Below, piece by piece: positions 45,519-54,942 of a stretch of DNA of 64,000 nucleotides. The notes beneath the pieces were generated by a model. That model was not told where the DNA came from and did not search any database. It saw only the letters and a program-made list of their open reading frames with translations. The stretch is taken from assembly GCF_023008165.1 (NCBI RefSeq), contig NZ_JAKQZA010000004.1, positions 186,001 to 250,000 on the forward strand. Direction: 5' to 3'. Position 1 is the stretch's first letter. Each line of letters begins with the position of its first letter. The position numbers and the translations under genes are program-made. The stretch comes from Kordiimonas laminariae (GTDB lineage Bacteria; Pseudomonadota; Alphaproteobacteria; Sphingomonadales; Kordiimonadaceae).

Positions 45519-46334
45519 TTAATCCAGAAGATTGATGAATTCTTTCATGTGTGCATCGTCATTAACCATGCATGTAGTGTTGAAACCAGCATCCACATAG
45601 TGTGTTTCGCCAGTAACACCGCTTGAAAGATCAGAAAGAAGATAAAGGCCAGAACCTGCTACATCATCAAGCGTGATGTTGCGGCGCAGTGGTGCGTTTG
45701 CTTCGTTGTATTTCAAAAGCATGCGGAAATCACCAACACCAGAAGCTGCCAGGGTTTTCATAGGGCCAGCTGAAAGTGTGTTTACGCGAATACCTTTTTC
45801 ACCAAGGTCTTTCGCCATATAGCGTGTGCTTGCTTCAAGAGCAGCTTTGGCAACACCCATCACGTTATAGTGCGGGATTGCTTTCTGTGAACCATAATAG
45901 GAAAGGGTCAGCATGCTGCCGCCGTTTGCCATCATTTTTTCTGCGCGCTGGGCAACGGCTACGAAGCTGTAGGCAGAGATGTTCATTGTCATCAGGAAGT
46001 TATCAAGCGTTGTATCAACATAACGGCCGCGAAGCTCTGACTTGTCAGAATAACCAATCGCATGCACGATGAAATCGATATTATCCCATTTTTCTTTCAG
46101 CTTATCGAACATAGCATCAATAGATGCTCCGTCAGATACATCACATTCAGCGAGGAAATCAGAGCCAAGGGATCCAGCGAGTGGAGCAACACGTTTTTTC
46201 AGTGCTTCACCCTGGTATGAGAAAGCAAGCTCTGCGCCTTGTTCTGCACATGCTTTTGCAATGCCCCAAGCCATCGAGCGATCATTGGCAACGCCCATAA
46301 TCAGCCCGCGTTTTCCTTCCATCAATTTTGTCAT
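45519..46334 (-). CDS. fabI: Enoyl-[acyl-carrier-protein] reductase FabI
   Basis: 271 residues of the SDR fold: N-terminal [13 protein letters not shown], active-site Y156 and K163 (Y-N-V-M-G-V-A-K), numbered exactly as in the E. coli enzyme. It performs the NADH-dependent last step of fatty acid elongation. ATG 46334 is chosen because GGGA lies five bases before it; an upstream frame to 46385 would add 17 residues lacking family similarity. Same direction as brkB and aroC. Confidence 0.95.
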   Translation of the reverse strand: MTKLMEGKRGLIMGVANDRSMAWGIAKACAEQGAELAFSYQGEALKKRVAPLAGSLGSDFLAECDVSDGASIDAMFDKLKEKWDNIDFIVHAIGYSDKSELRGRYVDTTLDNFLMTMNISAYSFVAVAQRAEKMMANGGSMLTLSYYGSQKAIPHYNVMGVAKAALEASTRYMAKDLGEKGIRVNTLSAGPMKTLAASGVGDFRMLLKYNEANAPLRRNITLDDVAGSGLYLLSDLSSGVTGETHYVDAGFNTTCMVNDDAHMKEFINLLD

Positions 46335-46397
46335 GACAGTCCCATTTATTGTTTCGGTTATCTGCTGTTTGATAATGTACACCAAGGGATTGATTGG

Positions 46398-47303
46398 TCA
46401 AACAGCATCAGATTCCGATTTTTCGCTTTCCGTATCGGAATCCTCAGTTTCATGAGGGGTTTTAATGCTATTTTTTTCAAAAGTATAGGCAGCATTAAGC
46501 TCTCCGCCCAAAATAAAGCCAATACTTATGAGAAAACAGAAAAGTTGTAGGATAACCACACCAGCGAGTGAACCGTAGGTTACGTCATAGTTTCCTGCAT
46601 ACTTCAGGTAAACCGAAAGACCTTTTGCTGTGCCAAAGAGCATAAGCAACGAAAATATGGTACCAGGCAGGTGAGAGGGCTTTTTTACTCTTCTTGGTGT
46701 AAGCGAAAAATAAGCAAAATGTAGCCCGAGCATCAATAGAAGGGGGCTGACCAGCAAGCTGAGATATCGCCATATTTCGTTAATGCCGTCTGTAGCGGCA
46801 TCGGGAAACAGGCTTGTGAAAGCTTTAATAAGTGGCGGACCAAGTACAAGGGTAGACATTGCTGCAATAACGGCAATACCACCAAAGATAACCACACCAA
46901 GGCTTTCCAGGCGGCGAATAATGATAGAACGTGCGTATTCCTTGCCGTAGGCTTTGATTAGCACACCGCGTGCTGCTTCAACAACAGCGGCTGCTGTCCA
47001 GATAGCAAAAAGGATAGAACCTGTCAGGATTTCGCGGCCTGTGTTTTTCACAACGCCTTGAATAGGGCCATCAATTACCTTGGAAACTTCAGGTGGAAGT
47101 ACATCCAGCATGAAGGCAATGCCTTCCAGACCGCGTTCTGTTTGCCCGAGAAAACCTGAAAGCGAGATTAAAAAGATAATGAAAGGAAACATGGAAAGCA
47201 TGGTTAGGAAGGCCATGTTTCCCGCTGCTGCAAGTGCATCATTTTGCATAAAGAGCTTTAAGGCCCTTTGCCAGATATTCAGATGTTTTTTCAGCAGATC
47301 CAT
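46398..47303 (-). CDS. YihY/BrkB-family inner membrane protein
   Basis: 301 residues with about six membrane helices and the YihY core (A-L-A-A-A-G-N-M-A-F, G-S-L-A-G-V-V-I-L-Q-L-F-C-F-L-I, G-G-E-L-N-A). The C-terminus is acidic and Ser-rich. The function is unknown; once called ribonuclease BN, that assignment is not supported. It starts 6 bp after the DnaJ-like gene ends. Confidence 0.85.
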   Translation of the reverse strand: MDLLKKHLNIWQRALKLFMQNDALAAAGNMAFLTMLSMFPFIIFLISLSGFLGQTERGLEGIAFMLDVLPPEVSKVIDGPIQGVVKNTGREILTGSILFAIWTAAAVVEAARGVLIKAYGKEYARSIIIRRLESLGVVIFGGIAVIAAMSTLVLGPPLIKAFTSLFPDAATDGINEIWRYLSLLVSPLLLMLGLHFAYFSLTPRRVKKPSHLPGTIFSLLMLFGTAKGLSVYLKYAGNYDVTYGSLAGVVILQLFCFLISIGFILGGELNAAYTFEKNSIKTPHETEDSDTESEKSESDAV

Positions 47304-47309
47304 ACAGCT

Positions 47310-48263
47310 TTATCCAAGCCCGGCTTTTTTCCGAATATTCTCACCGTGCTTTTTGCCCCATTCCTTAATCATGCGTTCCAGTTCCGCATCTCTTTCATTA
47401 GGTAGAGTGATTTTAAGAGACACATACATATTGCCAACGGTATCGCCTTTTTTCACACCTTTACCTTTAAGGCGCAAGCGTTTCCCCGTGCTGCTGTTCT
47501 TTGGAATGCGGATGGTTAGCCTGCCGCTCGGTGTAGGAACCTGAATATCACCGCCAAGCACTGCCTCATCAAGCGAGATAGGAAGCTCGAGGTGAATATC
47601 ATTGCCTTCACGGGTATAATAGGGGTGATCAGCCACATGTACTTCGACAAGTGCATCACCTTTAGGAGCACCACCTACACCAGGGCCACCTTGGCCAGAT
47701 AGTCTGATAACCTGCCCACTTTTAATACCTGCCGGGATTTTAATGTCCACATGGCGGTTATCATTCAGTTTAAGCCGACGGGTGCCGCCCTTGATCGCTT
47801 CTTCGAAGCCGATGGTTACTTCATAACTGATGTTCAGGCCTTGTGAGCGACCAGCGGATTTATAAGGGTTTGTTTTTGCGCTAGATGAACGCTTTTCTTT
47901 TTTGCCGCGACCAGTGAAGCTGAAAAAATCAGAAAAGATATCTTCCGCATCATCGAAGCCAAAAGAGCCGCGCCTGCGCGTGCCACCAGCAAATCCTGAG
48001 CCGCCGCCAAAGCCACCTTGTGGCCCGGAATGAACTCTTTGATTACCATTTTCATCAATTTCGCCGCGGTCATATTTCGCGCGCTGATCAGCATCGCCTA
48101 AAATATTATAGGCGGCAGAAACCTCTTTAAAGCGTTCAGCAATCTTCTGATCGTCTTTATTTCGGTCAGGATGGTATTTTTTTGCCAGGGACCGATAGGC
48201 TTTTTTAATTTCCTCGTCAGAGGCGCCCTTACTTATCCCCAATCGATTATATAGGTCGCTCAT
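47310..48263 (-). CDS. DnaJ-family co-chaperone without zinc finger (CbpA-like)
   Basis: 317 residues. A J domain with H-P-D (K-K-Y-H-P-D-R-N, about 29-36), a Gly/Phe-rich linker (about 75-100), and the C-terminal client-binding domains (about 130-310). The four C-x-x-C-x-G-x-G repeats of true DnaJ are missing, so it is the CbpA/class II type. It stimulates DnaK. It heads the minus-strand run dnaJ-like, brkB, fabI, aroC, hydrolase, and the ribosome site is weak. Confidence 0.9.
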   Translation of the reverse strand: MSDLYNRLGISKGASDEEIKKAYRSLAKKYHPDRNKDDQKIAERFKEVSAAYNILGDADQRAKYDRGEIDENGNQRVHSGPQGGFGGGSGFAGGTRRRGSFGFDDAEDIFSDFFSFTGRGKKEKRSSSAKTNPYKSAGRSQGLNISYEVTIGFEEAIKGGTRRLKLNDNRHVDIKIPAGIKSGQVIRLSGQGGPGVGGAPKGDALVEVHVADHPYYTREGNDIHLELPISLDEAVLGGDIQVPTPSGRLTIRIPKNSSTGKRLRLKGKGVKKGDTVGNMYVSLKITLPNERDAELERMIKEWGKKHGENIRKKAGLG

Positions 48264-48413
48264 ATATGCTGTATCAAACCGTAGAACTGATTACTTCGTA
48301 CATCTCTATGCCCAATATAATAGGCTTATTGCCGCATACAATAAAATCATGCGACTTGCGCATTTTTTTTAAGCTATTAAATGTTAACGAGTGGTTACGA
48401 GGAGTTAGCATAA

Positions 48414-49016
48414 ATGACACAAAAGATGGTTGCATTCGGGAAACCGTTTGAAACGCTTGCTGAATGGCTCAGTGAAGCGGAGAAAAAAGAACTGAATGAT
48501 CCGACCGCTATGGCGCTTGCTACAGTGAACGAACGGGGTATGCCAAGTGTTCGTATGGTGCTTCTAAAAGGCGCAGATGAAAATGGCCTTGTGTTTTATA
48601 CTAACCTTGAAAGCCGCAAGGGGCAGGAATTGAGAGCTAACCCTAATGCTGCTCTCTTGTTCCACTGGAAAAGCTTGAGACGGCAAATAAGGGTGGAAGG
48701 CGCTGTTGAGCCCGTTACACCTGAGGAAGCGGATATTTATTTTGCAAGCCGTGCGCGGGCAAGCCGTATTGGTGCGTGGGCGTCTAAGCAGTCGTCCGAG
48801 ATGGAAGGTCGTTTCGAATTTGAAGCTGCGATCGCCAAATATACTGCCAAGTTCGGAGCGGGCGATATTCCACGCCCTGAATTCTGGTCAGGCTTTAGGT
48901 TGAAGCCGAAATATTTTGAATTCTGGAACGATAAGATGTTCCGTCTTCATGAACGCAAAACCTATACGCTTAATGATGATGAAAAGGGTTGGGAGCAAGG
49001 CGAGATTTATCCCTGA
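48414..49016 (+). CDS. pdxH: Pyridoxamine 5'-phosphate oxidase
   Basis: 200 residues matching PdxH: R-M-V-L-L-K-G (FMN), F-Y-T-N-L-E-S-R-K-G, S-R-I-G-A-W-A-S-x-Q-S and the C-terminal P-E-F-W-S-G-F-R-L-K-P, R-L-H-E-R. It oxidises PNP or PMP to pyridoxal phosphate using FMN. GAGGAG lies 12 bases before the ATG. It is divergent from the DnaJ-like gene across 150 bp of AT-rich DNA. Confidence 0.94.
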   Translation: MTQKMVAFGKPFETLAEWLSEAEKKELNDPTAMALATVNERGMPSVRMVLLKGADENGLVFYTNLESRKGQELRANPNAALLFHWKSLRRQIRVEGAVEPVTPEEADIYFASRARASRIGAWASKQSSEMEGRFEFEAAIAKYTAKFGAGDIPRPEFWSGFRLKPKYFEFWNDKMFRLHERKTYTLNDDEKGWEQGEIYP

Positions 49017-49129
49017 TATTATTAGGTAATTCTATCAAATATGAATTTTTTCATGTTTTTGACTTTCCTCTGGATTGAACTAATTTCCTGTGAATATACT
49101 CATACGGAAACAGGGGAAGGGGAGTTCCG

Positions 49130-50581
49130 ATGGATGATATTCAGTTTCTTGAAACTTCAGCAGATGTAATTGCTGAAAAGCTTGCAAAACAGCGTGCAGC
49201 CTATCTTGCTGAAGGGGGAGTTTCATCCGCGGTTCGGAAAGATCGCCTTCGCCGCGCGCAGGATTGCCTTTTTAATCATAAAGATGAGTTCATTAAATTA
49301 ATTTCTGATGATTTTGGGAACCGCTCCGCTGAAACCACGTTGTTTGCTGATGTAGCGGCGAGCGCTGGCGCACTCCGTGACGCTATCAAGCATGTTGATC
49401 GGTGGATGAAGCCTTCTAAGCGTTCACTTCAGTTTCCGCTTGGCCTGTTGGGGGCAAAGGCTGCTGTTGTGCCGCAGCCAAAAGGCGTTGTTGGCCTTAT
49501 CACCCCTTGGAACTTCCCGCTTACGATGGTTTTTGTGCCGCTTGCGCAGATGTTGGCTGCTGGTAACCGGGTGATGATCAAGCCGTCTGAAGCCACACCG
49601 CGCACATCAAAATTCCTCGCGGAAGTTGTTGCCAAATATTTTGATGAGACTGAAGTAACGGTAATTACGGGTTCAGTACCTACAAGTCAGGCCTTTTCAA
49701 GCCAACCATTTGACCACTTGATGTTCACGGGCGCACCGGCTGTGGGTAAACTGATTATGCGAGCAGCTAGCGAGAACCTTACGCCTGTAACGCTTGAACT
49801 TGGCGGTAAAAGCCCGGTTGTGGTGGGCAAAAGTGCTGATCTTTCTATGGTGGCGGAGCGTGTGGCGACCATGAAGCATATGAATGCGGGCCAGATCTGC
49901 CTTGCGCCAGATTATGTGAATATTGATAAAGCTCGGCGTGATGAATTTGTAGATGTTTACACCAAGAAGGTAGAAAGCATGTACCCGGCCATGCTTTCAA
50001 ATGATCAATATACCTCTATCATCAGCAAGCGGCACCGGGAGCGTCTTGAAGGTTATATTGAAGATGCCCGCGAGAAGGGCGCAGATGTACGCATTATTAA
50101 TCCAGCAGACGAGGATTTTGCTGGCCAAAATCAAGCCAACAAACTGCCTTCTGCCCTTATCCTCGATCCTTCTGAGAATATGAAGGTTATGCAGGAAGAA
50201 ATTTTTGGCCCGATCTTACCTGTACGCACATATGAAAGCACAAGTGAAGTGATTGAGTATGTGAATGATCATGAACGCCCACTGGCTCTCTATTATTTCG
50301 GGCAGGATGCCGCGGAAGAGCATGAAGTGCTTACACGTACGACATCTGGCGGTGTAACAGTGAATGATGTTCTTTGGCACGGTGCCCATGAGACACTACC
50401 GTTCGGCGGAGTAGGTAACAGTGGTATTGGCCATTATCACGGTTATGAAGGTTTCCTTGAATTTAGCCACCAGAAATCCGTGCTCAAGCATCCAAAACTT
50501 AGTATTGGTAATCTGCTTGGGGTGGTGCCACCATATACGAGCAAACTTACCAAAAATATTGAGCGCCAATTGAAACGCTAG
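49130..50581 (+). CDS. Aldehyde dehydrogenase, coniferyl aldehyde dehydrogenase type
   Basis: 483 residues of the ALDH fold with E223 (T-L-E-L-G-G-K) and catalytic C257 (G-Q-I-C-L-A-P), and the NAD motif F-T-G-A-P-A-V-G-K. The A-P-D-Y after the cysteine and P-F-G-G-V-G-N-S-G-I-G-x-Y-H-G agree with CalB-like, class 3 ALDHs that take aromatic or fatty aldehydes. The leader 49017-49129 has a dyad ATGAA-TTTT-TTCAT. The alcohol dehydrogenase gene follows by 9 bp, suggesting an alcohol to acid route. Confidence 0.88.
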   Translation: MDDIQFLETSADVIAEKLAKQRAAYLAEGGVSSAVRKDRLRRAQDCLFNHKDEFIKLISDDFGNRSAETTLFADVAASAGALRDAIKHVDRWMKPSKRSLQFPLGLLGAKAAVVPQPKGVVGLITPWNFPLTMVFVPLAQMLAAGNRVMIKPSEATPRTSKFLAEVVAKYFDETEVTVITGSVPTSQAFSSQPFDHLMFTGAPAVGKLIMRAASENLTPVTLELGGKSPVVVGKSADLSMVAERVATMKHMNAGQICLAPDYVNIDKARRDEFVDVYTKKVESMYPAMLSNDQYTSIISKRHRERLEGYIEDAREKGADVRIINPADEDFAGQNQANKLPSALILDPSENMKVMQEEIFGPILPVRTYESTSEVIEYVNDHERPLALYYFGQDAAEEHEVLTRTTSGGVTVNDVLWHGAHETLPFGGVGNSGIGHYHGYEGFLEFSHQKSVLKHPKLSIGNLLGVVPPYTSKLTKNIERQLKR

Positions 50582-50590
50582 GGGGAATGT

Positions 50591-51742
50591 GTGCCTGAGT
50601 TTGGTTTTAACAGTGTTGGCTCTGTCCTGATTGAGGATGGGGCCGCTTCCCGTTTAGGGGAAATCCTGAAAGCTCGTTTTGAGCTTGAGAATATTATGCT
50701 GGTAACTGACAAGTGTCTTGTGGACCTAGGCCTTGTTGAACCCGTTGTGAAATCGCTTGAAACCGCTGGTATTCCAGTGATTGTGTTTGATGAAGTAGAG
50801 GCTGATCCTTCTGAAGCAACGGTTAAAAAAGCTGCGCTCAAGGCAAAATCCTTCGGTGTTGACGGTGTAATCGGTTTTGGTGGTGGTAGCCCTATGGATG
50901 TTGCCAAGCTTGTCTCTGTTCTGGTGAAAGGTGAGCAAGAGCTTTCCGAGATGTATGGCGTTGATCAGGTTAGAGTATGTAAAGTTCCGCTTATTCAAAT
51001 CCCAACAACCGCGGGGACAGGTTCAGAAGTAACGTCTGTTTCTATCATCACGACAGGTGAAAACACCAAAATGGGTGTTGTAAGCAGCCGGATTATGGCT
51101 GATCTCGCCGTGCTTGATGCCACGCTTACATGTGGTTTGCCCGCGCATATAACTGCGGCTACGGGCATTGATGCCATGGTGCATGCAATTGAAGCTTACA
51201 CAACAGCTATCAAGAAAAACCCCATGTCTGATGCGCTCGCTAAAGAGGCACTTCAACTTCTTGGTGGGAATATCGTTGAGGCCTGTAAAAACGGCAATAA
51301 TGTGGATGCAAGACGCGCTATGCTTACGGGTGCTATGATGGCTGGTGTTTCTTTTGCGAATGCGCCAGTAGGGGCAGTGCATGCACTGGCTTACCCGCTC
51401 GGTGGGCAATTCCATATTCCGCACGGGCTTTCAAATTCACTGGTATTACCGCATGTACTGAAATTCAATACGCCGAAAGCTGATCATCTTTATGCAGAAC
51501 TTGCGGATGTAGTTGGGTTGGCGGGCGTCACCAATATGCAGAAAACTATCGAATTTATTAAATGGCTTGATGATATCGCAGAGGCGGTGGGTATTGAACG
51601 GCGCTTAAGAGATGTTCGCATTCCTGAAAGCGCTATTGAAGGCCTTGCAGAAGACGCAATGAAGCAAACACGCTTGCTGGTGAATAATCCCCGTGAGGTA
51701 ACGCTCAGTGATGCCCGCGCAATTTATGAGGCCGCGTGGTGA
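50591..51742 (+). CDS. Iron-containing alcohol dehydrogenase
   Basis: 383 residues of the group III dehydrogenases. The N-terminal NAD domain has G-G-G-S-P-M-D-V-A-K; metal ligands are in D-A-M-V-H-A-I-E, V-H-A-L-A-Y-P and H-I-P-H-G. It starts with GTG after GGGGGAA. It stands between aldehyde dehydrogenase and thioesterase genes, so it probably supplies aldehyde for its neighbour. The substrate is not evident. Confidence 0.88.
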   Translation: MPEFGFNSVGSVLIEDGAASRLGEILKARFELENIMLVTDKCLVDLGLVEPVVKSLETAGIPVIVFDEVEADPSEATVKKAALKAKSFGVDGVIGFGGGSPMDVAKLVSVLVKGEQELSEMYGVDQVRVCKVPLIQIPTTAGTGSEVTSVSIITTGENTKMGVVSSRIMADLAVLDATLTCGLPAHITAATGIDAMVHAIEAYTTAIKKNPMSDALAKEALQLLGGNIVEACKNGNNVDARRAMLTGAMMAGVSFANAPVGAVHALAYPLGGQFHIPHGLSNSLVLPHVLKFNTPKADHLYAELADVVGLAGVTNMQKTIEFIKWLDDIAEAVGIERRLRDVRIPESAIEGLAEDAMKQTRLLVNNPREVTLSDARAIYEAAW

Positions 51743-52182
51743 GTGATAAAACAATAAAACGGCCACTTTCTGCTTATCCTCATGTAGCTGATATTCAAAC
51801 CCGCTGGATGGATAATGATGTTTACGGCCATGTGAACAACGTTGTTTACTACAGCTTCTTTGATACGGCTGTGAATGAAATGCTCATCAAAGCTGGTGTG
51901 CTCGATATTCATAAAGGTAAAGTCATTGGGCTGGTGATTGAAACCAAGTGTGAATATTTCGCGCCAGTTGAGTTTCCTGAGGGCCTTAAAGCAGGCGTAG
52001 CTATATCCCATTTGGGCAATAGCAGTGTGCGCTATGAGATCGGCCTTTTTAAGGAAAATAGCGAGGAAGCCGTAGCGCAAGGACATTTTGTTCATGTTTA
52101 TGTGGACAGATCGTCTCGTCGCCCCACTTCATTACCAAAGGACCTGCGTTCGCTGTTGGAGACACTCCTCCTAGCGGCGTAA
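51739..52182 (+). CDS. Hotdog-fold acyl-CoA thioesterase
   Basis: About 147 residues of the 4HBT/YbgC family: D-I-Q-T-R-W-M-D-N-D-V-Y-G-H-V-N-N, with the active-site aspartate in that stretch. It hydrolyses acyl- or hydroxybenzoyl-CoA. The start GTG 51739 overlaps the alcohol dehydrogenase stop (GTGA); another GTG lies just before it at 51736. Position suggests release of a product acid or CoA recycling. Confidence 0.82.
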   Translation: MSDKTIKRPLSAYPHVADIQTRWMDNDVYGHVNNVVYYSFFDTAVNEMLIKAGVLDIHKGKVIGLVIETKCEYFAPVEFPEGLKAGVAISHLGNSSVRYEIGLFKENSEEAVAQGHFVHVYVDRSSRRPTSLPKDLRSLLETLLLAA

Positions 52183-52203
52183 ACCACTGATTGGGAGGGA
52201 AGT

Positions 52204-53007
52204 TTGGACGTTAAAGGTAAAGTTGTCGTTGTAACAGGCGGCGCGAGCGGTATTGGTACGGCTCTGTGTAAAAAGTTCGCTGCTGAAGGTGCAAAAGCTG
52301 TTGCGGTAGCTGATCTGGATTATGATGGCGCATCAAGTGTAGCTGATGAAATTGGCGCACAGGCCAAAGCGTACCGTCTTGATGTAACGGATCAGGAAGC
52401 TGTGCAAAGCATGGTGGATGATTTTGAAGCCGCTCAGGGCCCAATTGATATGTATGTATCAAATGCGGGTATTATCTTTTCTGATGCACCAGACTGGACA
52501 ACAATTTCCCAAACGAATGAACAGTGGCAAAAAATCTGGGAAGTGAACGTGTTTGCGCACATTCTTGCTTGCCGCGCTGTGTTGCCGCAGATGATTGAGC
52601 GGAAAAGTGGGGCTTTCATTGTAACGGCTTCAGCTGCCGGCCTTCTTAGCCAGATTGGCGATACATCCTATTCCACGACAAAGCATGCAGCCGTTGGTTT
52701 CGCAGAAAGTATGGCGATCTCCCACGGTGATGACGGTATCTACGTGGCGTGCCTGTGCCCGCAGGCCGTTAAATCCAAAATGACGGCAGATGCGGAAGAT
52801 AGCTCTGCAGCGGTCGACGGTGTGATGGAAGCAGATGAGTTTGCAAACCGTGTGTATGCGCAGATGCAGGAAGGCCGCTTTATGATCCGTCCGCACGATA
52901 CTGTGGAAGGATACTTCCAAGCCAAAGCAGCGGATTATGACCGCTGGATTGGCGGTATGCGTAAGTTCCGCCGTAATCAGATGCAAGCAACCGGTAAGCC
53001 GATTTAG
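52204..53007 (+). CDS. Short-chain dehydrogenase/reductase
   Basis: 267 residues of the classical SDR fold: T-G-G-A-S-G-I-G (NAD(P)), N-A-G, active-site S then Y-S-T-T-K (Y-x3-K). The C-terminal third is longer than usual and may bind a bulky substrate. The start is TTG after GGGAGG. It is followed by a second SDR gene 11 bp downstream. It likely oxidises a hydroxy group within the catabolic operon. Confidence 0.87.
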   Translation: MDVKGKVVVVTGGASGIGTALCKKFAAEGAKAVAVADLDYDGASSVADEIGAQAKAYRLDVTDQEAVQSMVDDFEAAQGPIDMYVSNAGIIFSDAPDWTTISQTNEQWQKIWEVNVFAHILACRAVLPQMIERKSGAFIVTASAAGLLSQIGDTSYSTTKHAAVGFAESMAISHGDDGIYVACLCPQAVKSKMTADAEDSSAAVDGVMEADEFANRVYAQMQEGRFMIRPHDTVEGYFQAKAADYDRWIGGMRKFRRNQMQATGKPI

Positions 53008-53018
53008 GAGTATTGATA

Positions 53019-53786
53019 ATGGATTATACAAAATTAATGGATTTCACCGGCAAGGTGGTTTTTGTCTCTGGTTCTTCTCGTGGTATCGGCGAAGCGCTTG
53101 TACGTGCGTTTGCGGCAAATGGGGCGCGAGTTATTGTATCTTCCCGTGATCAGGCGGCTTGTGATGCGGTGGCGGAAAGCATTCGCGCTGATGGTGGTGA
53201 TGCAAAAGCAAAAGCGGCGCATGCAGGAAAAATGGAAGATGTAGCGGCTGTATTTGACTGGATTAAAGAAGAATACGGCCAGCTTGATGTGCTCGTGAAC
53301 TGTGGCGGTACAAACCCGTTCTACGGCCCAATTGCTGATACCCCAGAAGCAGCATTTGATAAAACCATTGATGTGAACCTTAAGGGCCCATTCTATCTCT
53401 CTTCAGAAGCCGTGAAGATGATGAAAGAAGCAGGTAAAGGCGCAATTGTGAATGTGGCGTCTATCAACGGTATTACACCCGGCCACCTTCAAGGCATTTA
53501 TTCCATGACTAAATCCGCCATGATTAACATGACGAAGGCGTTTGCTCGTGAATATGGTCATGATGGTATCCGCGTAAACGCAATTTGCCCGGGCCTTGTT
53601 GAAACGAAGATGACAGAAGTATTCACATCAAATGATGAAATGCTTCAGAAGTTTACAAACCAGTTCCCAATTCCACGTGCAGGCCAGCCTCATGATATGG
53701 TGGGTGGTGTGCTTTATCTGGCATCAGATGCAGCAGCCTTTACAACAGGCACTACACTAGTGATGGACGGCGGCGTAACAGCATAA
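53019..53786 (+). CDS. Short-chain dehydrogenase/reductase (FabG-like)
   Basis: 255 residues: S-G-S-S-R-G-I-G nucleotide motif (S in place of the usual T), N-C-G-G instead of N-A-G, active-site Y-S-M-T-K, and a C-terminal G-T-T-L-V-M-D-G-G. The N-C-G-G variant is seen in some SDRs that act on acyl-CoA. ATG 53019 follows GGAG by eight bases. It lies 9 bp before the kinase gene, the arrangement known from ACAD10/11-type loci. Confidence 0.87.
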   Translation: MDYTKLMDFTGKVVFVSGSSRGIGEALVRAFAANGARVIVSSRDQAACDAVAESIRADGGDAKAKAAHAGKMEDVAAVFDWIKEEYGQLDVLVNCGGTNPFYGPIADTPEAAFDKTIDVNLKGPFYLSSEAVKMMKEAGKGAIVNVASINGITPGHLQGIYSMTKSAMINMTKAFAREYGHDGIRVNAICPGLVETKMTEVFTSNDEMLQKFTNQFPIPRAGQPHDMVGGVLYLASDAAAFTTGTTLVMDGGVTA

Positions 53787-53795
53787 GGAACTGAT

Positions 53796-54866
53796 ATGTC
53801 TGAACTTAATAAAACCGTTGCTGTACGAGAAGGTGAGGAACTGGATGCTGGATTGATTGATGGCATCCTGAAGGAGCGCATTGAAGGCCTTGAAGGTACA
53901 CCTGAAATTCGCCAGTTCGCGAGCGGTCAGTCAAACCTTACATATTCAATCGCCTATGCGAACAGAAGCCTTGTATTGCGCCGGCCACCGTTTGGTACAG
54001 TACCAAAATCAGGCCACAGTATGATCCGCGAATATAGCGTGATGAATGCGCTGAAGCCTGTTTACGGCGCGGTTCCAAATACGCACTTCCATGTGCCGGC
54101 TGAAGGCAGCCCGTTAGGTGCCGAGTTTTATGTGATGGATCTTGTGGCCGGCCGTAAGCTCGAGCGTAAAATTCCTGCTGAATGGAATTTTACCACAGAA
54201 GACACACGCAAGCTTGGGCTTTCGTTCTTCGATAAGCTTATTGAGCTGCATAAGGTTGATTTCAAAGCTATTGGGCTGGGTGATTTCGGCCGGCCGGAAG
54301 GCTATGTTGAGCGACAGGTTCTTGGCTGGAACAAGCGCTACGAAAAAGCCATGACCGATGATGTACAGGATTTTGCTGACGTTCGGAAATGGCTTGAAGA
54401 AAATATGCCGAAGGCTGAAGTAGGGCATTCTATCCTGCACGGTGATTACCGTTTGGATAACGTGATCCTGTGTGAAGAAAACCCTTTTGAAATCAAAGCT
54501 GTACTTGATTGGGAAATCAGTGCACTGGGTGACCCATTGATGGATCTTGGTAATACTTTGGCCTACTGGACACAGGCTGATGATCCAGAAGGTATGAAAG
54601 CCATGTCGATGCAGCCAAGTTTCGCTGAAGGTATGCCGACACGCGCTGAAATTTGCGAAATCTATGCTCGTGAAACGGGCTATGATCTCAGCAATTTCAA
54701 TTATTACTATGTTTACGGTGTATTCCGCCTGGCGGTGATTTTGCAGCAGATTTACTACCGTTATTTCCACGGGCAGACCAAAAACAAGAACTTCGCTGGT
54801 TTTGGTGTACAGGTGGATATCCTCGGTAACTATGCTCGTCAGCTCATCGAAAAACCGGGTATGTAG
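53796..54866 (+). CDS. APH-family phosphotransferase, ACAD10/11-type kinase
   Basis: 356 residues of the aminoglycoside phosphotransferase fold: L-V-L-R-R-P-P-F-G (nucleotide), catalytic H-G-D-Y-R-L-D-N and metal-binding L-D-W-E-I-S-A-L-G-D-P. This subgroup is the separate kinase homologous to the N-terminal part of animal ACAD10/11, and related to LvaA, which phosphorylates 4-hydroxyacyl-CoA for dehydration (family knowledge). An ACAD11-like dehydrogenase is encoded at 62491. A terminator follows. Antibiotic resistance is unlikely in this setting. Confidence 0.82.
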   Translation: MSELNKTVAVREGEELDAGLIDGILKERIEGLEGTPEIRQFASGQSNLTYSIAYANRSLVLRRPPFGTVPKSGHSMIREYSVMNALKPVYGAVPNTHFHVPAEGSPLGAEFYVMDLVAGRKLERKIPAEWNFTTEDTRKLGLSFFDKLIELHKVDFKAIGLGDFGRPEGYVERQVLGWNKRYEKAMTDDVQDFADVRKWLEENMPKAEVGHSILHGDYRLDNVILCEENPFEIKAVLDWEISALGDPLMDLGNTLAYWTQADDPEGMKAMSMQPSFAEGMPTRAEICEIYARETGYDLSNFNYYYVYGVFRLAVILQQIYYRYFHGQTKNKNFAGFGVQVDILGNYARQLIEKPGM

Positions 54867-54888
54867 ACAGCTATTAATCGTAAGTAAA

Positions 54889-54920
54889 AAAGGCGGTACT
54901 CAATGAGTGCCGCCTTTCTT
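54889..54920. terminator. Bidirectional terminator between kinase and tesB genes
   Basis: A 13-pair stem with one wobble (54889-54901 with 54905-54917, three-base loop), A-run on one side and T-run on the other. It can end the plus-strand operon from 49130 and the minus-strand tesB transcript. Confidence 0.88.
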
Positions 54921-54942
54921 GTATCTGCTCTTTTTTTGTGCG

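Noticed and set aside
53796-54866. Reading the APH-type kinase as an aminoglycoside resistance gene
   Set aside because: The sequence belongs to the acyl-CoA-associated subgroup and sits among acyl-CoA genes.
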